A stretch of 64,000 nt of DNA from Amycolatopsis coloradensis (GCF_001953865.1 NZ_MQUQ01000003.1:323917-387916); one strand, 5' to 3'. Numbered from the stretch's first letter, positions 21,907-30,418 are shown. Program-made: numbers and translations. The notes: a model not told the origin generated them from the sequence alone.

Positions 21907-22533
21907 CTACAGGGCCTTCACCGCGGCCAGGACGTCGGCCGGGTCGGTGCGGGTGGTGTAGTCCGGGTGCACGTCGATGTAGCGGATGACGCCGTCGCGG
22001 TCCACGACCAGGACGGTGGGGTACGGCAGTTCCCATTCCGGCTCGCCGTTGATCTTCTCGACGTCGCCGATGAGCGTGTCGAACGCCGGCTTCGTCTCCG
22101 GGGCCAGCCGGAACGTGATGCCGAGCGCGCGTCCGAGTTCGTTGCCGACGTCGGACAGCACGGTGAACTCCAGCTCCTTTGTGGACAGTGAGCCGTCCGG
22201 GAGCTGCGGACTGACCGCGATCAGCTTCACTCCCAGATTCTCCAGCTCCGGCAACACATCCCGCTGATACGCCCGTAGCGCGAGGTTGCAGTACGGGCAC
22301 CACGCGCCGCGGTAGAACACCACGACGGCGGGCCCGGTGGCGACCGGGACCTTGGCTCCGTTCGCGTCCGGCAGTGCGAGGTCCGGCATCGCCGTGCCCG
22401 GCTTCGCGGCCGTCTCGGCGACCATTCCGACGAACTTCTCGCGATCGGCTTTGAGCACCTCGGCGATCTCCGCCGGAACATGGCTCGCGACGGATCCCCG
22501 CAGCTCGGCGAGGTCGGTGTGCAGATCCCCCAT
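21907..22533 (-). CDS. Peroxiredoxin-like protein (AhpC/TSA family)
   Basis: A 208-residue thiol peroxidase-like protein with a helical N-terminal segment and thioredoxin fold (about 50-205). The motif FYRGAWCPYCNLALRAYQ carries CPYC, a two-Cys active site typical of the AhpC/TSA-like group. The ATG at 22533 has GGGAG six bases upstream; an adjacent ATG at 22536 is also possible. It is divergent from a TetR repressor with paired operators between, so peroxide or thiol-stress induction through that repressor is likely. Confidence 0.88.
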   Translation of the reverse strand: MGDLHTDLAELRGSVASHVPAEIAEVLKADREKFVGMVAETAAKPGTAMPDLALPDANGAKVPVATGPAVVVFYRGAWCPYCNLALRAYQRDVLPELENLGVKLIAVSPQLPDGSLSTKELEFTVLSDVGNELGRALGITFRLAPETKPAFDTLIGDVEKINGEPEWELPYPTVLVVDRDGVIRYIDVHPDYTTRTDPADVLAAVKAL

Positions 22534-22548
22534 CATCAGCTCCCTGAT

Positions 22549-22591
22549 TGTACTGATTGGTACAGTGCGGCCGACTGTACTATTCGGTACA
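22549..22591. promoter_or_regulatory. Paired TetR operators
   Basis: Two matching 16-bp sites, TGTACTGATTGGTACA (22549-22564) and TGTACTATTCGGTACA (22576-22591), with half-sites TGTAC/GTACA. The second site ends on the A of the TetR start codon. Binding would block both the tetR and peroxiredoxin promoters. Confidence 0.8.
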
Positions 22592-23196
22592 TGGATGGTC
22601 AACCGGCGAAGACACCTCGCGGACGGCTGACGCGGGACGCGATCGTCGACGCGGCGGCGGAACTGATGTACGTCAACGGCGTCGCCGGGACGAGCGTCGA
22701 CAAGGTCCTCGCGGCGAGCGGGGCCGGGAAATCGCAGATGTACCACTACTTCAAGAACAAGGATCAGCTCGTCGAGGCGGTGATCGCGCGTTTCCTGGAG
22801 AACATCCTCGGCAACCAGCCGACCATCTTCGAACTGCGCGACTGGGCCGATTTCGACCAGTGGGCCCAGGAGATCCTGGCCATCCAGACCACGCCGAAGG
22901 GCCCGATCGCCTGCCCCCTCGGCAACCTCGCCGGCGAACTCGGGGACGACCCGAAGATCGCGCCACTGCTCGACAACGCCTATCGCGAGTGGGAGTCGCA
23001 TCTCGAACGCGGACTGAAGTCGTTGCGGGATCAGGGAAAGCTCGCCGAAGACGCCGACCCGGCCAGGCTCGCGCAGGCCGCGATGGCCTGCGTGCAGGGC
23101 GGTCTGCTGATGGCGCATCTGCGGCACGACCTCACGCCGATCGCCGACGCGCTCAAGATCGCGCTGGGCCACCTGAAGAGTCACGCTCGCCCGTGA
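22591..23196 (+). CDS. TetR-family repressor
   Basis: A 201-residue regulator. The HTH (about 12-58) includes TRDAIVDAAAELMYVNGVAGTSVDKVLAASGAGKSQMYHYF, written here only as landmarks AGKSQMYHYF and VNGVAGTSVDKV. The ligand domain contains CPLGNLAGEL, typical of the subgroup that regulates reductases and peroxiredoxin-like enzymes. The ATG at 22591 is the family start. It probably represses itself and the divergent peroxiredoxin. Its end overlaps the LysR gene by 44 bases. Confidence 0.9.
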   Translation: MDGQPAKTPRGRLTRDAIVDAAAELMYVNGVAGTSVDKVLAASGAGKSQMYHYFKNKDQLVEAVIARFLENILGNQPTIFELRDWADFDQWAQEILAIQTTPKGPIACPLGNLAGELGDDPKIAPLLDNAYREWESHLERGLKSLRDQGKLAEDADPARLAQAAMACVQGGLLMAHLRHDLTPIADALKIALGHLKSHARP

Positions 23197-24091
23197 GCGC
23201 GGCGACTTCGTCGGCGAGCGCGTCGAGCACCTTCGCCACCGCGGGCCGCGAGGACGCGCCGAGCCGGCAGACCGCTTCCACGTGCCGCGCCGCCTTGATC
23301 CCGGCGAGCGGACGGCAGACCAGGCCGCTGCCCCGCCGAGTGTCCATGGTGTACCGGGGGAGCAGCGCGATCCCGTGCCCGGCGGCGACAAGCCGTTCGG
23401 TGATGCGGAAATCGTTGATGCGCTGGACGACCTGCGGGCGCACGCCGGTGCGGATGATCAGCGACTGGAGGATGTCGTCGACCGGGAACCCGGCGTTGAC
23501 GCTGATCCAGCGTTCGTCGGCCAGTTCGGCGAGTTCGATCCGGCGTCGCTTCGCGAGCCGATGCCTCGCGGGGAGTGCGACGTCGAGCGGTTCACGCAGT
23601 AGATGCCGCGTCTCCAGGCGCTCCGAACCGAGTGACGGCGCGTGCTCGTCCCGGTGCGCGACCACGATGTCGTAATCCGCGACGAGCCCGGGAACCTCCG
23701 GCGGGGTCATGTCGACATCGCGGACGATCACGTCCAGTCCCTCGAATTCCGCCGTCCGGCGCAGCAGTCCCGGCAGCAGCATCAGCCCGGCCGACTGGAA
23801 GATCGCCACCCGGACCCGCCCGCGCGGGGCGCTGCGGTAAGTGTCCAATTCGGACTCCGCGCGGTCGAGCGCGGCGAGCACGTCGTCCGCGCGGGCGACC
23901 AGCGCGCGGCCCGCGTCGGTCAGCCGGAGGCCCCGGCCCGCCGGTTCCGTCAGCGCGAGCCCGACGTCGCCCTGCAAGGCGCGGAGTTGCTGGGAAACCG
24001 CGGACGGGGTGCAGTGCAGTGCCTTGGCGGCCGCCGTCACGCTGCCGCGATCGGCGAACTCCCGCAGGGTCCGCAACCGGCCGATGTCCAT
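23153..24091 (-). CDS. LysR-family regulator
   Basis: A 312-residue regulator. The N-terminal winged HTH (1-60) has FADRGSVTAAAKALHCTPSAVSQQ, shown here by its core SVTAAAKALHCTPSAVSQ, followed by the substrate-binding domain (about 88-295). The ATG at 24091 gives the standard LysR N-terminus (MDIGRLRTLREF). It is divergent from an EamA exporter with 87 bases between starts, so the exporter is its probable target. The 3' end overlaps the convergent tetR gene. Confidence 0.9.
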   Translation of the reverse strand: MDIGRLRTLREFADRGSVTAAAKALHCTPSAVSQQLRALQGDVGLALTEPAGRGLRLTDAGRALVARADDVLAALDRAESELDTYRSAPRGRVRVAIFQSAGLMLLPGLLRRTAEFEGLDVIVRDVDMTPPEVPGLVADYDIVVAHRDEHAPSLGSERLETRHLLREPLDVALPARHRLAKRRRIELAELADERWISVNAGFPVDDILQSLIIRTGVRPQVVQRINDFRITERLVAAGHGIALLPRYTMDTRRGSGLVCRPLAGIKAARHVEAVCRLGASSRPAVAKVLDALADEVAALTGERDSSGGPARS

Positions 24092-24178
24092 GCCGCCACC
24101 ATATGTGAAGCAGAACTGAACGGTCACTGAAAATATTGTCGCTTGTCCTTCACGATATGCACCCGTAAGAGTGACGGT

Positions 24179-25102
24179 ATGCCCGCCCGCGACCGTTTGC
24201 TCGCCCTGCTCGTCGCCGTCCTCTGGGGCTGCAACTTCCTCGCCATCCACGCCACCCTCGGCCAGTTCCCTCCCGTTTTCGCCGGTGGGCTGCGTTTCGC
24301 GGTCATCGCGATCCCGACGATCCTGTTCGTACCGTGGCCGAAGGTGAAGATCCGCCACCTGCTCGGCTACGGCCTGGGCTTCGGCACCGGGCAGTTCGCG
24401 TTCCTCTTCATCGCGATGGACACCGGCATGCCGACCGGCCTCGCGTCGCTGGTGCTCCAGGCCTCGGCCCCGTTCACCGTCCTGCTCGGCGCCGTCTTCC
24501 TGCGGGAACGCGTCTCCGGGCGACAGCTGGCCGGGATCCTGCTCGCCGTCGCCGGGATGGCGACGATCGCCTGGCAGCAGGCGGGCAACGCCGCCCTGCT
24601 GCCGGTGATCCTGACCTTGCTCGGCGCGCTGAGCTGGGCTTTCGGCAACTTGAGCACGCGAAAGGCGGCACCGGACAACCCGCTGAACTTCGTCCTCTGG
24701 ATGTCCGTGGTGCCGCCGCTGCCGATGTTCGCGCTGTCACTGGCCATGGAGGGCCCGGCGGAGATCGGCCACTCGCTGACCACGCTGGGTACTCCGACCG
24801 GCTTGATCGGCCTCGGCGGACTGGCCTACGTCGTGTTGTTCGGCACGATCGTCGGCTCCGGGATCTGGACGTCGCTGATGCGCCGCAATCCGGCGGGCGT
24901 GGTCGCGCCGTTCTCCCTGCTGGTGCCGGTGGTCGGGCTGTCGATGGCGTTCCTCGTGCTCGACGAGCGGCCGTCGCCGCTCGAAGTCGTCGCGGCGGCC
25001 GTCGTCATCGGCGGGGTGCTGTTCGGTTCGGCGAAACGCCGCGTGCGCGAGCCGGATTTCCTCGCTGAAGCCGAAACACCTCAGCCCACTGGCGTGCGGT
25101 GA
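24179..25102 (+). CDS. EamA/DMT-family exporter
   Basis: A 307-residue membrane protein with ten hydrophobic segments in two EamA halves (about 8-130 and 143-285). It probably exports an amino acid or other metabolite. It is divergent from the LysR gene, the common regulator-exporter arrangement. The last 98 bases overlap the 3' end of the convergent erm-like gene, an unusually long overlap with no sign of damage in either frame. Confidence 0.88.
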   Translation: MPARDRLLALLVAVLWGCNFLAIHATLGQFPPVFAGGLRFAVIAIPTILFVPWPKVKIRHLLGYGLGFGTGQFAFLFIAMDTGMPTGLASLVLQASAPFTVLLGAVFLRERVSGRQLAGILLAVAGMATIAWQQAGNAALLPVILTLLGALSWAFGNLSTRKAAPDNPLNFVLWMSVVPPLPMFALSLAMEGPAEIGHSLTTLGTPTGLIGLGGLAYVVLFGTIVGSGIWTSLMRRNPAGVVAPFSLLVPVVGLSMAFLVLDERPSPLEVVAAAVVIGGVLFGSAKRRVREPDFLAEAETPQPTGVR

Positions 25103-25808
25103 GGCTTTTGGGCAGGGCGGTGGGCGCGACGCCCTCCGCTTTGAGCCATTGCCGCGTCTCGCGAGACGCGGCCAGGATCTCGGCGATGCCCCTGCCGCGG
25201 CCGGTGAACACTCGCTGGACGAAGTCCTGGTAGCGCTCGCGGTCCGCGTGCGCGACGAGCGGACGCCGACGGCGGGTCATCATCAGCAGCCCGCCGTCGA
25301 CGCCGGGCTTGGGGCGGAACGCCGCCGCCGAGACCCTCGTGACCAGCCGGAAGTCGAACCAAGGCCACCACTGCGCGGTCATCATGGTCGCGCCGCCGAC
25401 ACCCGCGCGGCGGCGCGCCACCTCCCATTGGACGAGCAGCACGGCCTCGGTCCAGCCAGGAGCGCGCAGGACGCGGCGCAGCATCGCGGTCGTCAGATGG
25501 AACGGCAGATTGCCGACCAGCACGTGCGGCGTCGCCGGGAGAGGATGCCGCAGGAAGTCCGCGGTGACGATCTCCGTCGGCGGCTGGACCCGGGCCGCGA
25601 GCCGGGCGGCGCGCCGGTCGTCGAGTTCGATGGCGGTCAGGCGCCTGCCGAGCCGCTGCAACGGGACGGTCAGCGCGCCGTCGCCCGCGCCGATCTCGAT
25701 GACGGGCCCGTCCGTGGCGGCGACGAGTTTCACGACGGTTTCGATGGTGTTCCGGTCGATGAGGAAGTTCTGGCCGAGTTCATGGCGGCCAGGACGCTGT
25801 GTGCGCAA
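25005..25808 (-). CDS. erm: Erm-type 23S rRNA adenine N6-methyltransferase
   Basis: A 267-residue SAM-dependent rRNA methyltransferase. RTQRPGRHELGQNFLID, EIGAGDGALT, EIVTADFL, NLPFHLTTAML and the actinomycete-type segment TAQWWPWFDFRL match Erm enzymes better than the housekeeping KsgA. Erm enzymes methylate A2058 and confer macrolide-lincosamide-streptogramin B resistance. The start is taken as TTG at 25808 with GGAG five bases upstream; no ATG or GTG lies closer than 25943, and that longer frame reads through the leader region. A leader peptide precedes it. The C-terminal tail, rich in Arg and Pro, extends beyond typical Erm and overlaps the eamA gene. Confidence 0.85.
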   Translation of the reverse strand: MRTQRPGRHELGQNFLIDRNTIETVVKLVAATDGPVIEIGAGDGALTVPLQRLGRRLTAIELDDRRAARLAARVQPPTEIVTADFLRHPLPATPHVLVGNLPFHLTTAMLRRVLRAPGWTEAVLLVQWEVARRRAGVGGATMMTAQWWPWFDFRLVTRVSAAAFRPKPGVDGGLLMMTRRRRPLVAHADRERYQDFVQRVFTGRGRGIAEILAASRETRQWLKAEGVAPTALPKSLTARQWAEVFRLQRGNPARARGVSPNRTAPRR

Positions 25809-25872
25809 GGGATCTCCGCGGCTTCGAGGTGGGCCGGGCAGCCTGAAGCGGGCCCGGCGATGACTCGCTCGG

Positions 25873-25919
25873 GCGGCGGTTCCTTGCTGGATACGGGAAT
25901 CCGCCGCTAGACGCGGCGG
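25873..25919 (-). promoter_or_regulatory. Competing stems in the erm leader
   Basis: In the transcript, CCGCCGC (25919-25913, leader codons 9-11) pairs perfectly with GCGGCGG (25907-25901) across a five-base loop. The same GCGGCGG can instead pair with CCGCCGC at 25879-25873. A ribosome paused on the leader would mask the first arm and favour the second pairing. A further stem, GCCGGGC with GCCCGGC, lies between here and the TTG. I could not find a pairing that directly hides the erm RBS. Confidence 0.5.
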
Positions 25920-25945
25920 GTCCTGGTGAAGGCGGGAGCACACAT
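25907..25945 (-). CDS. Candidate erm leader peptide
   Basis: A 12-residue ORF, MCAPAFTRTRRV, ATG at 25945 and TAG at 25907, starting ten bases after the SDR stop and ending 98 bases before the erm TTG. It contains Arg-Thr-Arg, which fits the R-x-R arrest pattern known from macrolide-dependent stalling peptides. The only RBS-like bases are AGGTAG at the SDR stop, so translation may be coupled to the SDR or leaderless. Confidence 0.5.
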   Translation of the reverse strand: MCAPAFTRTRRV

Positions 25946-25955
25946 GGCGGCGAAA

Positions 25956-26699
25956 CTACCTGGGCCGGGCCGCTCTCGCCAACGCTTTTTCCTCAGCGCC
26001 GATCCGGCTGGTGCCGAGGTGTTCGACCGGACCGGACAGCGCGGCCTTGACCCGGCGGGTGACGTCGTCGGTGAGCACCTCCGTCTCACCTTTCTCCAGC
26101 CCGTCGACGACCTGGCGGGCGACGTCCCGCGGGTCGTTCTTGGGGATGTCGAGGCCCTGGGTCATGTCGGTGTCGGTGTAGCCGAGGTGGACGCCGACGA
26201 CCTGGGTGCCCTGCTCGGCGAACTCGATCCGGAGCGAGTTGGTGAGCGACCAGAAGGCCGCTTTCGACGCGCCGTAGGAGCCCGAGCCCGCCGCCCACGA
26301 CAGGACGGAATGCACGTTGACCAGCGCTCCGCCATCCTTGAGCCGCGGCGCAAACGCTTGCGCGATGCGCAGCGCCCCGAAGACGTTCGTCTCGAAGACC
26401 GGACGGTGCGCGTCGACGTCGAGGCCGCCGCTGCCGAGCAGCGAACCGAGACCGAGGATCCCGGCGTTGTTGAAGACGATCGTCGCGTCGCTCGCCTTCT
26501 CAGCCAGCGCACGGACGGACTCCGGGTCGGTGACGTCGAGCGGGAGCGGGACGATCCGCGGGTCGGTCTCCTCGCGCGGCGTCCTCGCCGTCGCGTAGAC
26601 CTTGGCGGCGCCGCGGTCCAGCAGTTCGGCGACGAACGCCTTGCCGAGCCCGCGCTGCCCACCGGTGACCAGGACGACGGCGCCCTCGATGGAGGTCAT
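25956..26699 (-). CDS. Short-chain dehydrogenase/reductase
   Basis: A 247-residue classical-type SDR: VLVTGGQRGLGKAF (cofactor glycine motif), NNAGILG, catalytic Ser-Tyr-Lys in HSVLSWAAGSGSYGASKAAF, and no signal peptide. AAAGGAG lies seven bases before the ATG at 26699. It is divergent from a CGNR regulator with a perfect 9-bp inverted repeat between them. The substrate is unknown. Its stop lies ten bases before the erm leader peptide, so read-through into erm is possible. Confidence 0.9.
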   Translation of the reverse strand: MTSIEGAVVLVTGGQRGLGKAFVAELLDRGAAKVYATARTPREETDPRIVPLPLDVTDPESVRALAEKASDATIVFNNAGILGLGSLLGSGGLDVDAHRPVFETNVFGALRIAQAFAPRLKDGGALVNVHSVLSWAAGSGSYGASKAAFWSLTNSLRIEFAEQGTQVVGVHLGYTDTDMTQGLDIPKNDPRDVARQVVDGLEKGETEVLTDDVTRRVKAALSGPVEHLGTSRIGAEEKALARAARPR

Positions 26700-26711
26700 G
26701 GCTTGCTCCTT

Positions 26712-26742
26712 TGACAGAAGTGTATGGCTTTTGCTTCTGTCA
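26712..26742. promoter_or_regulatory. Inverted repeat operator between SDR and CGNR genes
   Basis: TGACAGAAG (26712-26720) and CTTCTGTCA (26734-26742) are exact reverse complements separated by 13 bases, immediately upstream of the SDR start. The size and placement suit a dimeric regulator, most simply the divergent CGNR protein. Confidence 0.7.
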
Positions 26743-26786
26743 TCAGCATGGAGCCGCACGCCGACAGAGTCAAGTACGCTTGATCT

Positions 26787-27350
26787 ATGTCATGGACCGC
26801 GACGGACCGGTACCGGTTGCGCACCGCCCCCTCGGGGCTGGCGCTCGTTCAGGACTTCCTCAACACGAAGGCGATCAAGACGCACGGCCTCGACCTGCTG
26901 AGCGAAGCCGACCTCGCGCGGCCTTGGGCGGCCGAGGCACTGGCCGAGTGGTCGCGGACGCGAGACTCCGACGTGCCTGAGATCATGCTGGCCGACAGCG
27001 ACCTTCGCGCGCTTCGAGACCTTCGGGAGTCGTTCGTAGCGCTCGTCGACGACGGCGACGCTTCGGCCGTGAAACCGGCGAAGGCGGATCTGGTCCTGCG
27101 GGACGGCGTCGTCCGGCTGTTCCCGTCCGGCACCGGGCGGCAGTGGCTCACCTCGGCGCTGTGGACGGAGACGCTGCTCGCGCAGCAGTCCGGGATCTGG
27201 CCGCGGCTGAAACTGTGCCGTCTCGGCGGCTGCCGTTCCGCGTTCTACGACGTCTCGCGCAACAACAGCGGCGTCTGGCATGACGTGAAGACCTGCGGGA
27301 ACGTCGCGAACCTGCGTGCGTCGCGGGAGCGGAAGAAGGCGCTCAGCTGA
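26787..27350 (+). CDS. CGNR zinc-finger regulator
   Basis: A 187-residue protein. The N-terminal ABATE-like stress-sensor domain (about 15-130; SGLALVQDFLNT) is followed by a C-terminal CGNR zinc finger (about 140-185) with CRLGGC, HDVKTC and the signature CGNVANLRASR. Such proteins are thought to be DNA-binding regulators. It is divergent from the SDR and shares an inverted-repeat operator with it. Its last eight bases overlap the convergent NmrA-like gene. Confidence 0.88.
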   Translation: MSWTATDRYRLRTAPSGLALVQDFLNTKAIKTHGLDLLSEADLARPWAAEALAEWSRTRDSDVPEIMLADSDLRALRDLRESFVALVDDGDASAVKPAKADLVLRDGVVRLFPSGTGRQWLTSALWTETLLAQQSGIWPRLKLCRLGGCRSAFYDVSRNNSGVWHDVKTCGNVANLRASRERKKALS

Positions 27351-27984
27351 ACGAGGCCAGCGCCGACGGGATCGGGATGTCGCCGCCGATGACGTCGAAA
27401 CCCTGGTTCTCGGTCAAGGGTTCTTCGAGGGTCGCGACCATGACTGCGGCGACGTCGGCGCGGGAGACGCGACCCGGTTCGAGGTGACCGGCGATCTTGA
27501 CGTGGCCGCTCGGCTGGTCGTCGGTGAGCGTGCCGGGACGGACGATCGTCCAGTTCAGGCTCGAGCGGCGGAGGATGCTGTCGGAGATCTGCTTCGCCAT
27601 CAGGATCGACCGCACCAGGCGATCGCCCTGATCCGGCGAATCGGCGAACTGCGCGGACAACAGCACGAACCGCGAGACACCCGCCTTCTCCGCGGCGCGG
27701 ATCGCGGTGATCACACCGTCGCGATCGACGAGGTCCACCGACGCCTGATCCGGATCGGGTGCGCCGATCGCGCTGATCACCACCTCGGAACCGGCGAGGG
27801 CCTCGACGAGGTCCTCCGCGTCGGCGGTGACGTCCGCGACCACGGTTTCGACACCGAGACCGGCGACCTCCTCGGCCCGGCGGCGGCTGCGCAACCCCGC
27901 CCGCACCTGATGTCCCCGCCCCCGCAGAAGCCGGACCACGTGAATCCCCGTCCGCCCCGAAGCACCCAGCACTGTGACCCGCAT
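27343..27984 (-). CDS. NAD(P)-binding NmrA/SDR-a-type oxidoreductase
   Basis: A 213-residue atypical SDR: LGASGRTGIHVVRLLRGRGH (cofactor loop), VSRFVLLSAQF, and WTIVRPGTLTDD near the C-terminus, the pattern of NAD(P)H-binding YwnB/NmrA-like proteins. The ATG at 27984 begins directly before the Rossmann strand. Enzymatic activity is uncertain because the classical YxxxK is not apparent. It appears monocistronic, with palindromic repeats upstream. Confidence 0.82.
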   Translation of the reverse strand: MRVTVLGASGRTGIHVVRLLRGRGHQVRAGLRSRRRAEEVAGLGVETVVADVTADAEDLVEALAGSEVVISAIGAPDPDQASVDLVDRDGVITAIRAAEKAGVSRFVLLSAQFADSPDQGDRLVRSILMAKQISDSILRRSSLNWTIVRPGTLTDDQPSGHVKIAGHLEPGRVSRADVAAVMVATLEEPLTENQGFDVIGGDIPIPSALASFS

Positions 27985-28030
27985 GACACCGAGTCTGCCC
28001 GAAAGCGGCGGACCGTGCCTGGTCACGCGG

Positions 28031-28076
28031 GTCGTGAGTGGCGATTCGGGTTGCAACCCGAATCGCCACTCACGAC
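28031..28076. repeat. 46-bp perfect palindrome
   Basis: An uninterrupted perfect palindrome with 23-bp arms and no loop, beginning GTCGTGAGTGGCGATTCGGG. It lies between the start of the NmrA-like gene and the end of the peptide ABC operon. A weaker stem at 28107-28153 (GTGAAGG/CCTTCAC with an inner CGGCT/AGCCG) follows. It is a probable terminator for the ABC operon or a member of the gene-end palindrome family. Confidence 0.8.
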
Positions 28077-28219
28077 CACCCGGACCCGCTTGAAGCACAG
28101 GAAGGTGTGAAGGTCGCGTTTCTTCGGCTCAGCCGAGGGAGGGGGGCCTTCACGCGCCCCACTCCTGGCCCTAACCCGAGACGGCACTCACGACCAGCTG
28201 TACCGGGCGGCCAGGTGAG

Positions 28220-29338
28220 CTACAGGATCTCGGCCGCCGAGCCGACGTCCGGCAGGCCGCCGATGTCGGGGTTCAGCTCCCCGGCCTCGACGAGTTCCGC
28301 CTTGACCTCGTGCCGCTGGATCCGCCCGTCGCGGATGTCCTCCGCGTAGTGGCAGGCGACCCGGTGCCCCGCGCCGATCTCCCGCAGCTGCGGGCGGTCG
28401 GTGTCACACAGGCTCTGCTGCTTCCACGGGCACCGCGTGTGGAAGCGGCAGCCGGACGGCGGCCGCGCCGGCGAGGGAAGGTCACCGGCGAGCAGGATCT
28501 GCTCGCGGGTGTCCTCCACCGTCGGATCCGGCACGGGGATCGCCGAAAGCAGCGCCCGCGTGTACGGGTGCAGCGGGTTCTCGTACAGCGCGTCCGCGTC
28601 GGCTTCCTCGACCAGCGAGCCGAGGTACATCACGCCGATACGGTCGGAGATGTGCCGCACCACCGCGAGGTCGTGCGCGATCACCAGGTACGTGAGGCCG
28701 AGTTTCTCCTGGAGGTCTTCCAGCAGGTTGACCACCTGCGCCTGCACCGACACGTCCAGCGCGGACACCGGTTCGTCGGCGACGATCAGGTCCGGCTCGA
28801 CGGCCAGCGCCCGCGCGATGCCGATGCGCTGACGCTGACCGCCGGAGAACTCGTGCGGGTACTTCCGCAGCGAGGACTCCGGAAGACCGACGGCGGACAG
28901 GAGTTCACGCAGCCGCGCGGCGGTCGCTTCCTTGTCCTTGTCGAGACCGTGTGCCTTCATCCCTTCCAGCAGAATGGATTCCACCGACTGCCGAGGGTCC
29001 AAAGAGGACATCGGGTCCTGGAAGACCATCTGCATCCGGCGGCGCGCCTTGCGCAGGGCCTCGCCCTTGAGCTCGGCGACGTCCGTGCCGTCGAAGACGA
29101 CGTTGCCGCTCGTCAGCTCGGTCAGCCGGAGGATCGCCCTGCCCAAAGTGGACTTCCCGCAGCCGGATTCCCCGACAAGGCCGTAGGTCTCGCCCTTGCG
29201 GATGGCCAGGTCGACGCCGTCGACGGCGTACACGTGCCCGACCGTGCGGTCGACGACGATGCCGCGTTTGATCGGGAAGTGCACCTTGAGGTCGTTGACC
29301 TCGAGCAGCACTTCCTGGGTCGGTACCACTGAGGTCAT
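28220..29338 (-). CDS. Oligopeptide ABC importer ATPase (OppF/DppF type)
   Basis: A 372-residue ATPase: Walker [13 protein letters not shown]-loop [13 protein letters not shown], signature [15 protein letters not shown], Walker [13 protein letters not shown], and the peptide-transporter C-terminal segment with a four-Cys cluster ([15 protein letters not shown]...C) that may hold iron-sulfur. The ATG at 29338 overlaps the preceding ATPase stop by four bases. It is the last gene of a five-gene import operon. Confidence 0.92.
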   Translation of the reverse strand: MTSVVPTQEVLLEVNDLKVHFPIKRGIVVDRTVGHVYAVDGVDLAIRKGETYGLVGESGCGKSTLGRAILRLTELTSGNVVFDGTDVAELKGEALRKARRRMQMVFQDPMSSLDPRQSVESILLEGMKAHGLDKDKEATAARLRELLSAVGLPESSLRKYPHEFSGGQRQRIGIARALAVEPDLIVADEPVSALDVSVQAQVVNLLEDLQEKLGLTYLVIAHDLAVVRHISDRIGVMYLGSLVEEADADALYENPLHPYTRALLSAIPVPDPTVEDTREQILLAGDLPSPARPPSGCRFHTRCPWKQQSLCDTDRPQLREIGAGHRVACHYAEDIRDGRIQRHEVKAELVEAGELNPDIGGLPDVGSAAEIL

Positions 29339-30330
29339 CGTGCCCCTCCTCGTGCGGCCACGGCCGGGATCACCGGGTTGTGGCAGCGCAGCAGCCCACC
29401 GCGATCGGGGGTCAGCTGCGGTGAAACCTCCCGGCACACGCCGAGAGCGTTCGGGCAGCGGGGCGCGAAGGCGCAACCGCCGTCCCACGGGATGTTGTCG
29501 GCGACGGATCCCTTGATGGGGATCAGTTTTTCGCCGCGGCCCGCGTCGAGACGCGGGATCGAGGCGAGCAGGCCGTGCGTGTACGGGTGCCGCGGCTCGG
29601 CGAACAGCGCGTGCCGTTCGGCGCGCTCGACGATCTTGCCGCCGTAGAGCACGTTGACCTCGTCGCAGAGACCGGCGACGACCCCGAGGTCGTGCGTGAT
29701 CATGATCAGCGCGGTCCCGGTGTCCTGCACCAGTTCCCGCAGCAGCGCGAGGATCTGCGCCTGGATCGTCACGTCGAGCGCGGTGGTCGGCTCGTCGGCG
29801 ATGAGCAGCCGCGGACGGCAGGCCAGCGCGATCGCGATCAGCGCACGCTGCCGCATCCCGCCGGAAAGCTGGTGCGGGTACTCGGAAAGCCGCCGCGACG
29901 GGTCGGGGATGCCGACCTTGTCCAGCAGTTCCACAGCCTCCACCGACGCCGCCTTGCGCGACATCCCACGATGCCGCTCCAGCACCTCGGTGATCTGGAG
30001 GCCGATCGGGATGACCGGGTTCAGCGACGACAGCGGGTCCTGGAAGACCATGCCGAGGTCGCGTCCCCGGCGATCCCGCATTTCCTTGTCCGACAGGCGA
30101 AGCAGGTCAGTGCCTTCGAACGACACCGAACCACTGACCTGGTTGCCGCGCTTCGCGAGCAACCGCATGATCGCCAGTGACGTCACGGATTTGCCGCAGC
30201 CGGACTCGCCGACGAGGCCGACCGTCTGGCCGGGTTCGACGTCGAAACTGATCTCGTTCACCGCGGTGAACGGCTTCTCGCCGCGTCGCTGGAACACGAC
30301 CTTGAGGTCGCGTACTTCGAGGAGGGCCAT
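29335..30330 (-). CDS. Oligopeptide ABC importer ATPase (OppD/DppD type)
   Basis: A 331-residue ATPase: Walker [53 protein letters not shown] and the C-terminal Cys-rich segment ([14 protein letters not shown]). It pairs with the next ATPase to drive peptide import. The ATG at 30330 aligns with family members ([13 protein letters not shown]). The upstream 85 bases contain a duplicated piece of the dppC-dppD junction and a 27-codon ORF. Confidence 0.92.
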   Translation of the reverse strand: MALLEVRDLKVVFQRRGEKPFTAVNEISFDVEPGQTVGLVGESGCGKSVTSLAIMRLLAKRGNQVSGSVSFEGTDLLRLSDKEMRDRRGRDLGMVFQDPLSSLNPVIPIGLQITEVLERHRGMSRKAASVEAVELLDKVGIPDPSRRLSEYPHQLSGGMRQRALIAIALACRPRLLIADEPTTALDVTIQAQILALLRELVQDTGTALIMITHDLGVVAGLCDEVNVLYGGKIVERAERHALFAEPRHPYTHGLLASIPRLDAGRGEKLIPIKGSVADNIPWDGGCAFAPRCPNALGVCREVSPQLTPDRGGLLRCHNPVIPAVAARGGAR

Positions 30331-30334
30331 CGTG

Positions 30335-30418
30335 TTACAGCACCGCCTGTTCTTCGGATCGAGGGCCACCAGCGACGATCCGCCGCGCAGACAGGTCAAG
30401 TTCTTCAAGGAGAGCCAT
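30335..30418 (-). CDS. 27-codon ORF in the permease-ATPase junction, likely duplication relic
   Basis: ATG at 30418, TAA at 30335, encoding a peptide starting MALLEELDLSARR. The first codons mirror the true ATPase start (MALLEVRDL) at DNA level, and its second half lies over a 26-bp exact repeat (30341-30366) of the permease 3' end (30426-30451). It looks like the remnant of a short tandem duplication. Translation through it would couple the permease to the ATPase. Confidence 0.5.
   Translation of the reverse strand: MALLEELDLSARRIVAGGPRSEEQAVL

Noticed and set aside
25005..25808. KsgA (housekeeping 16S rRNA dimethyltransferase)
   Set aside because: The TAQWWPWF segment and NLPFHLTT motif fit Erm, and KsgA neighbours are absent.
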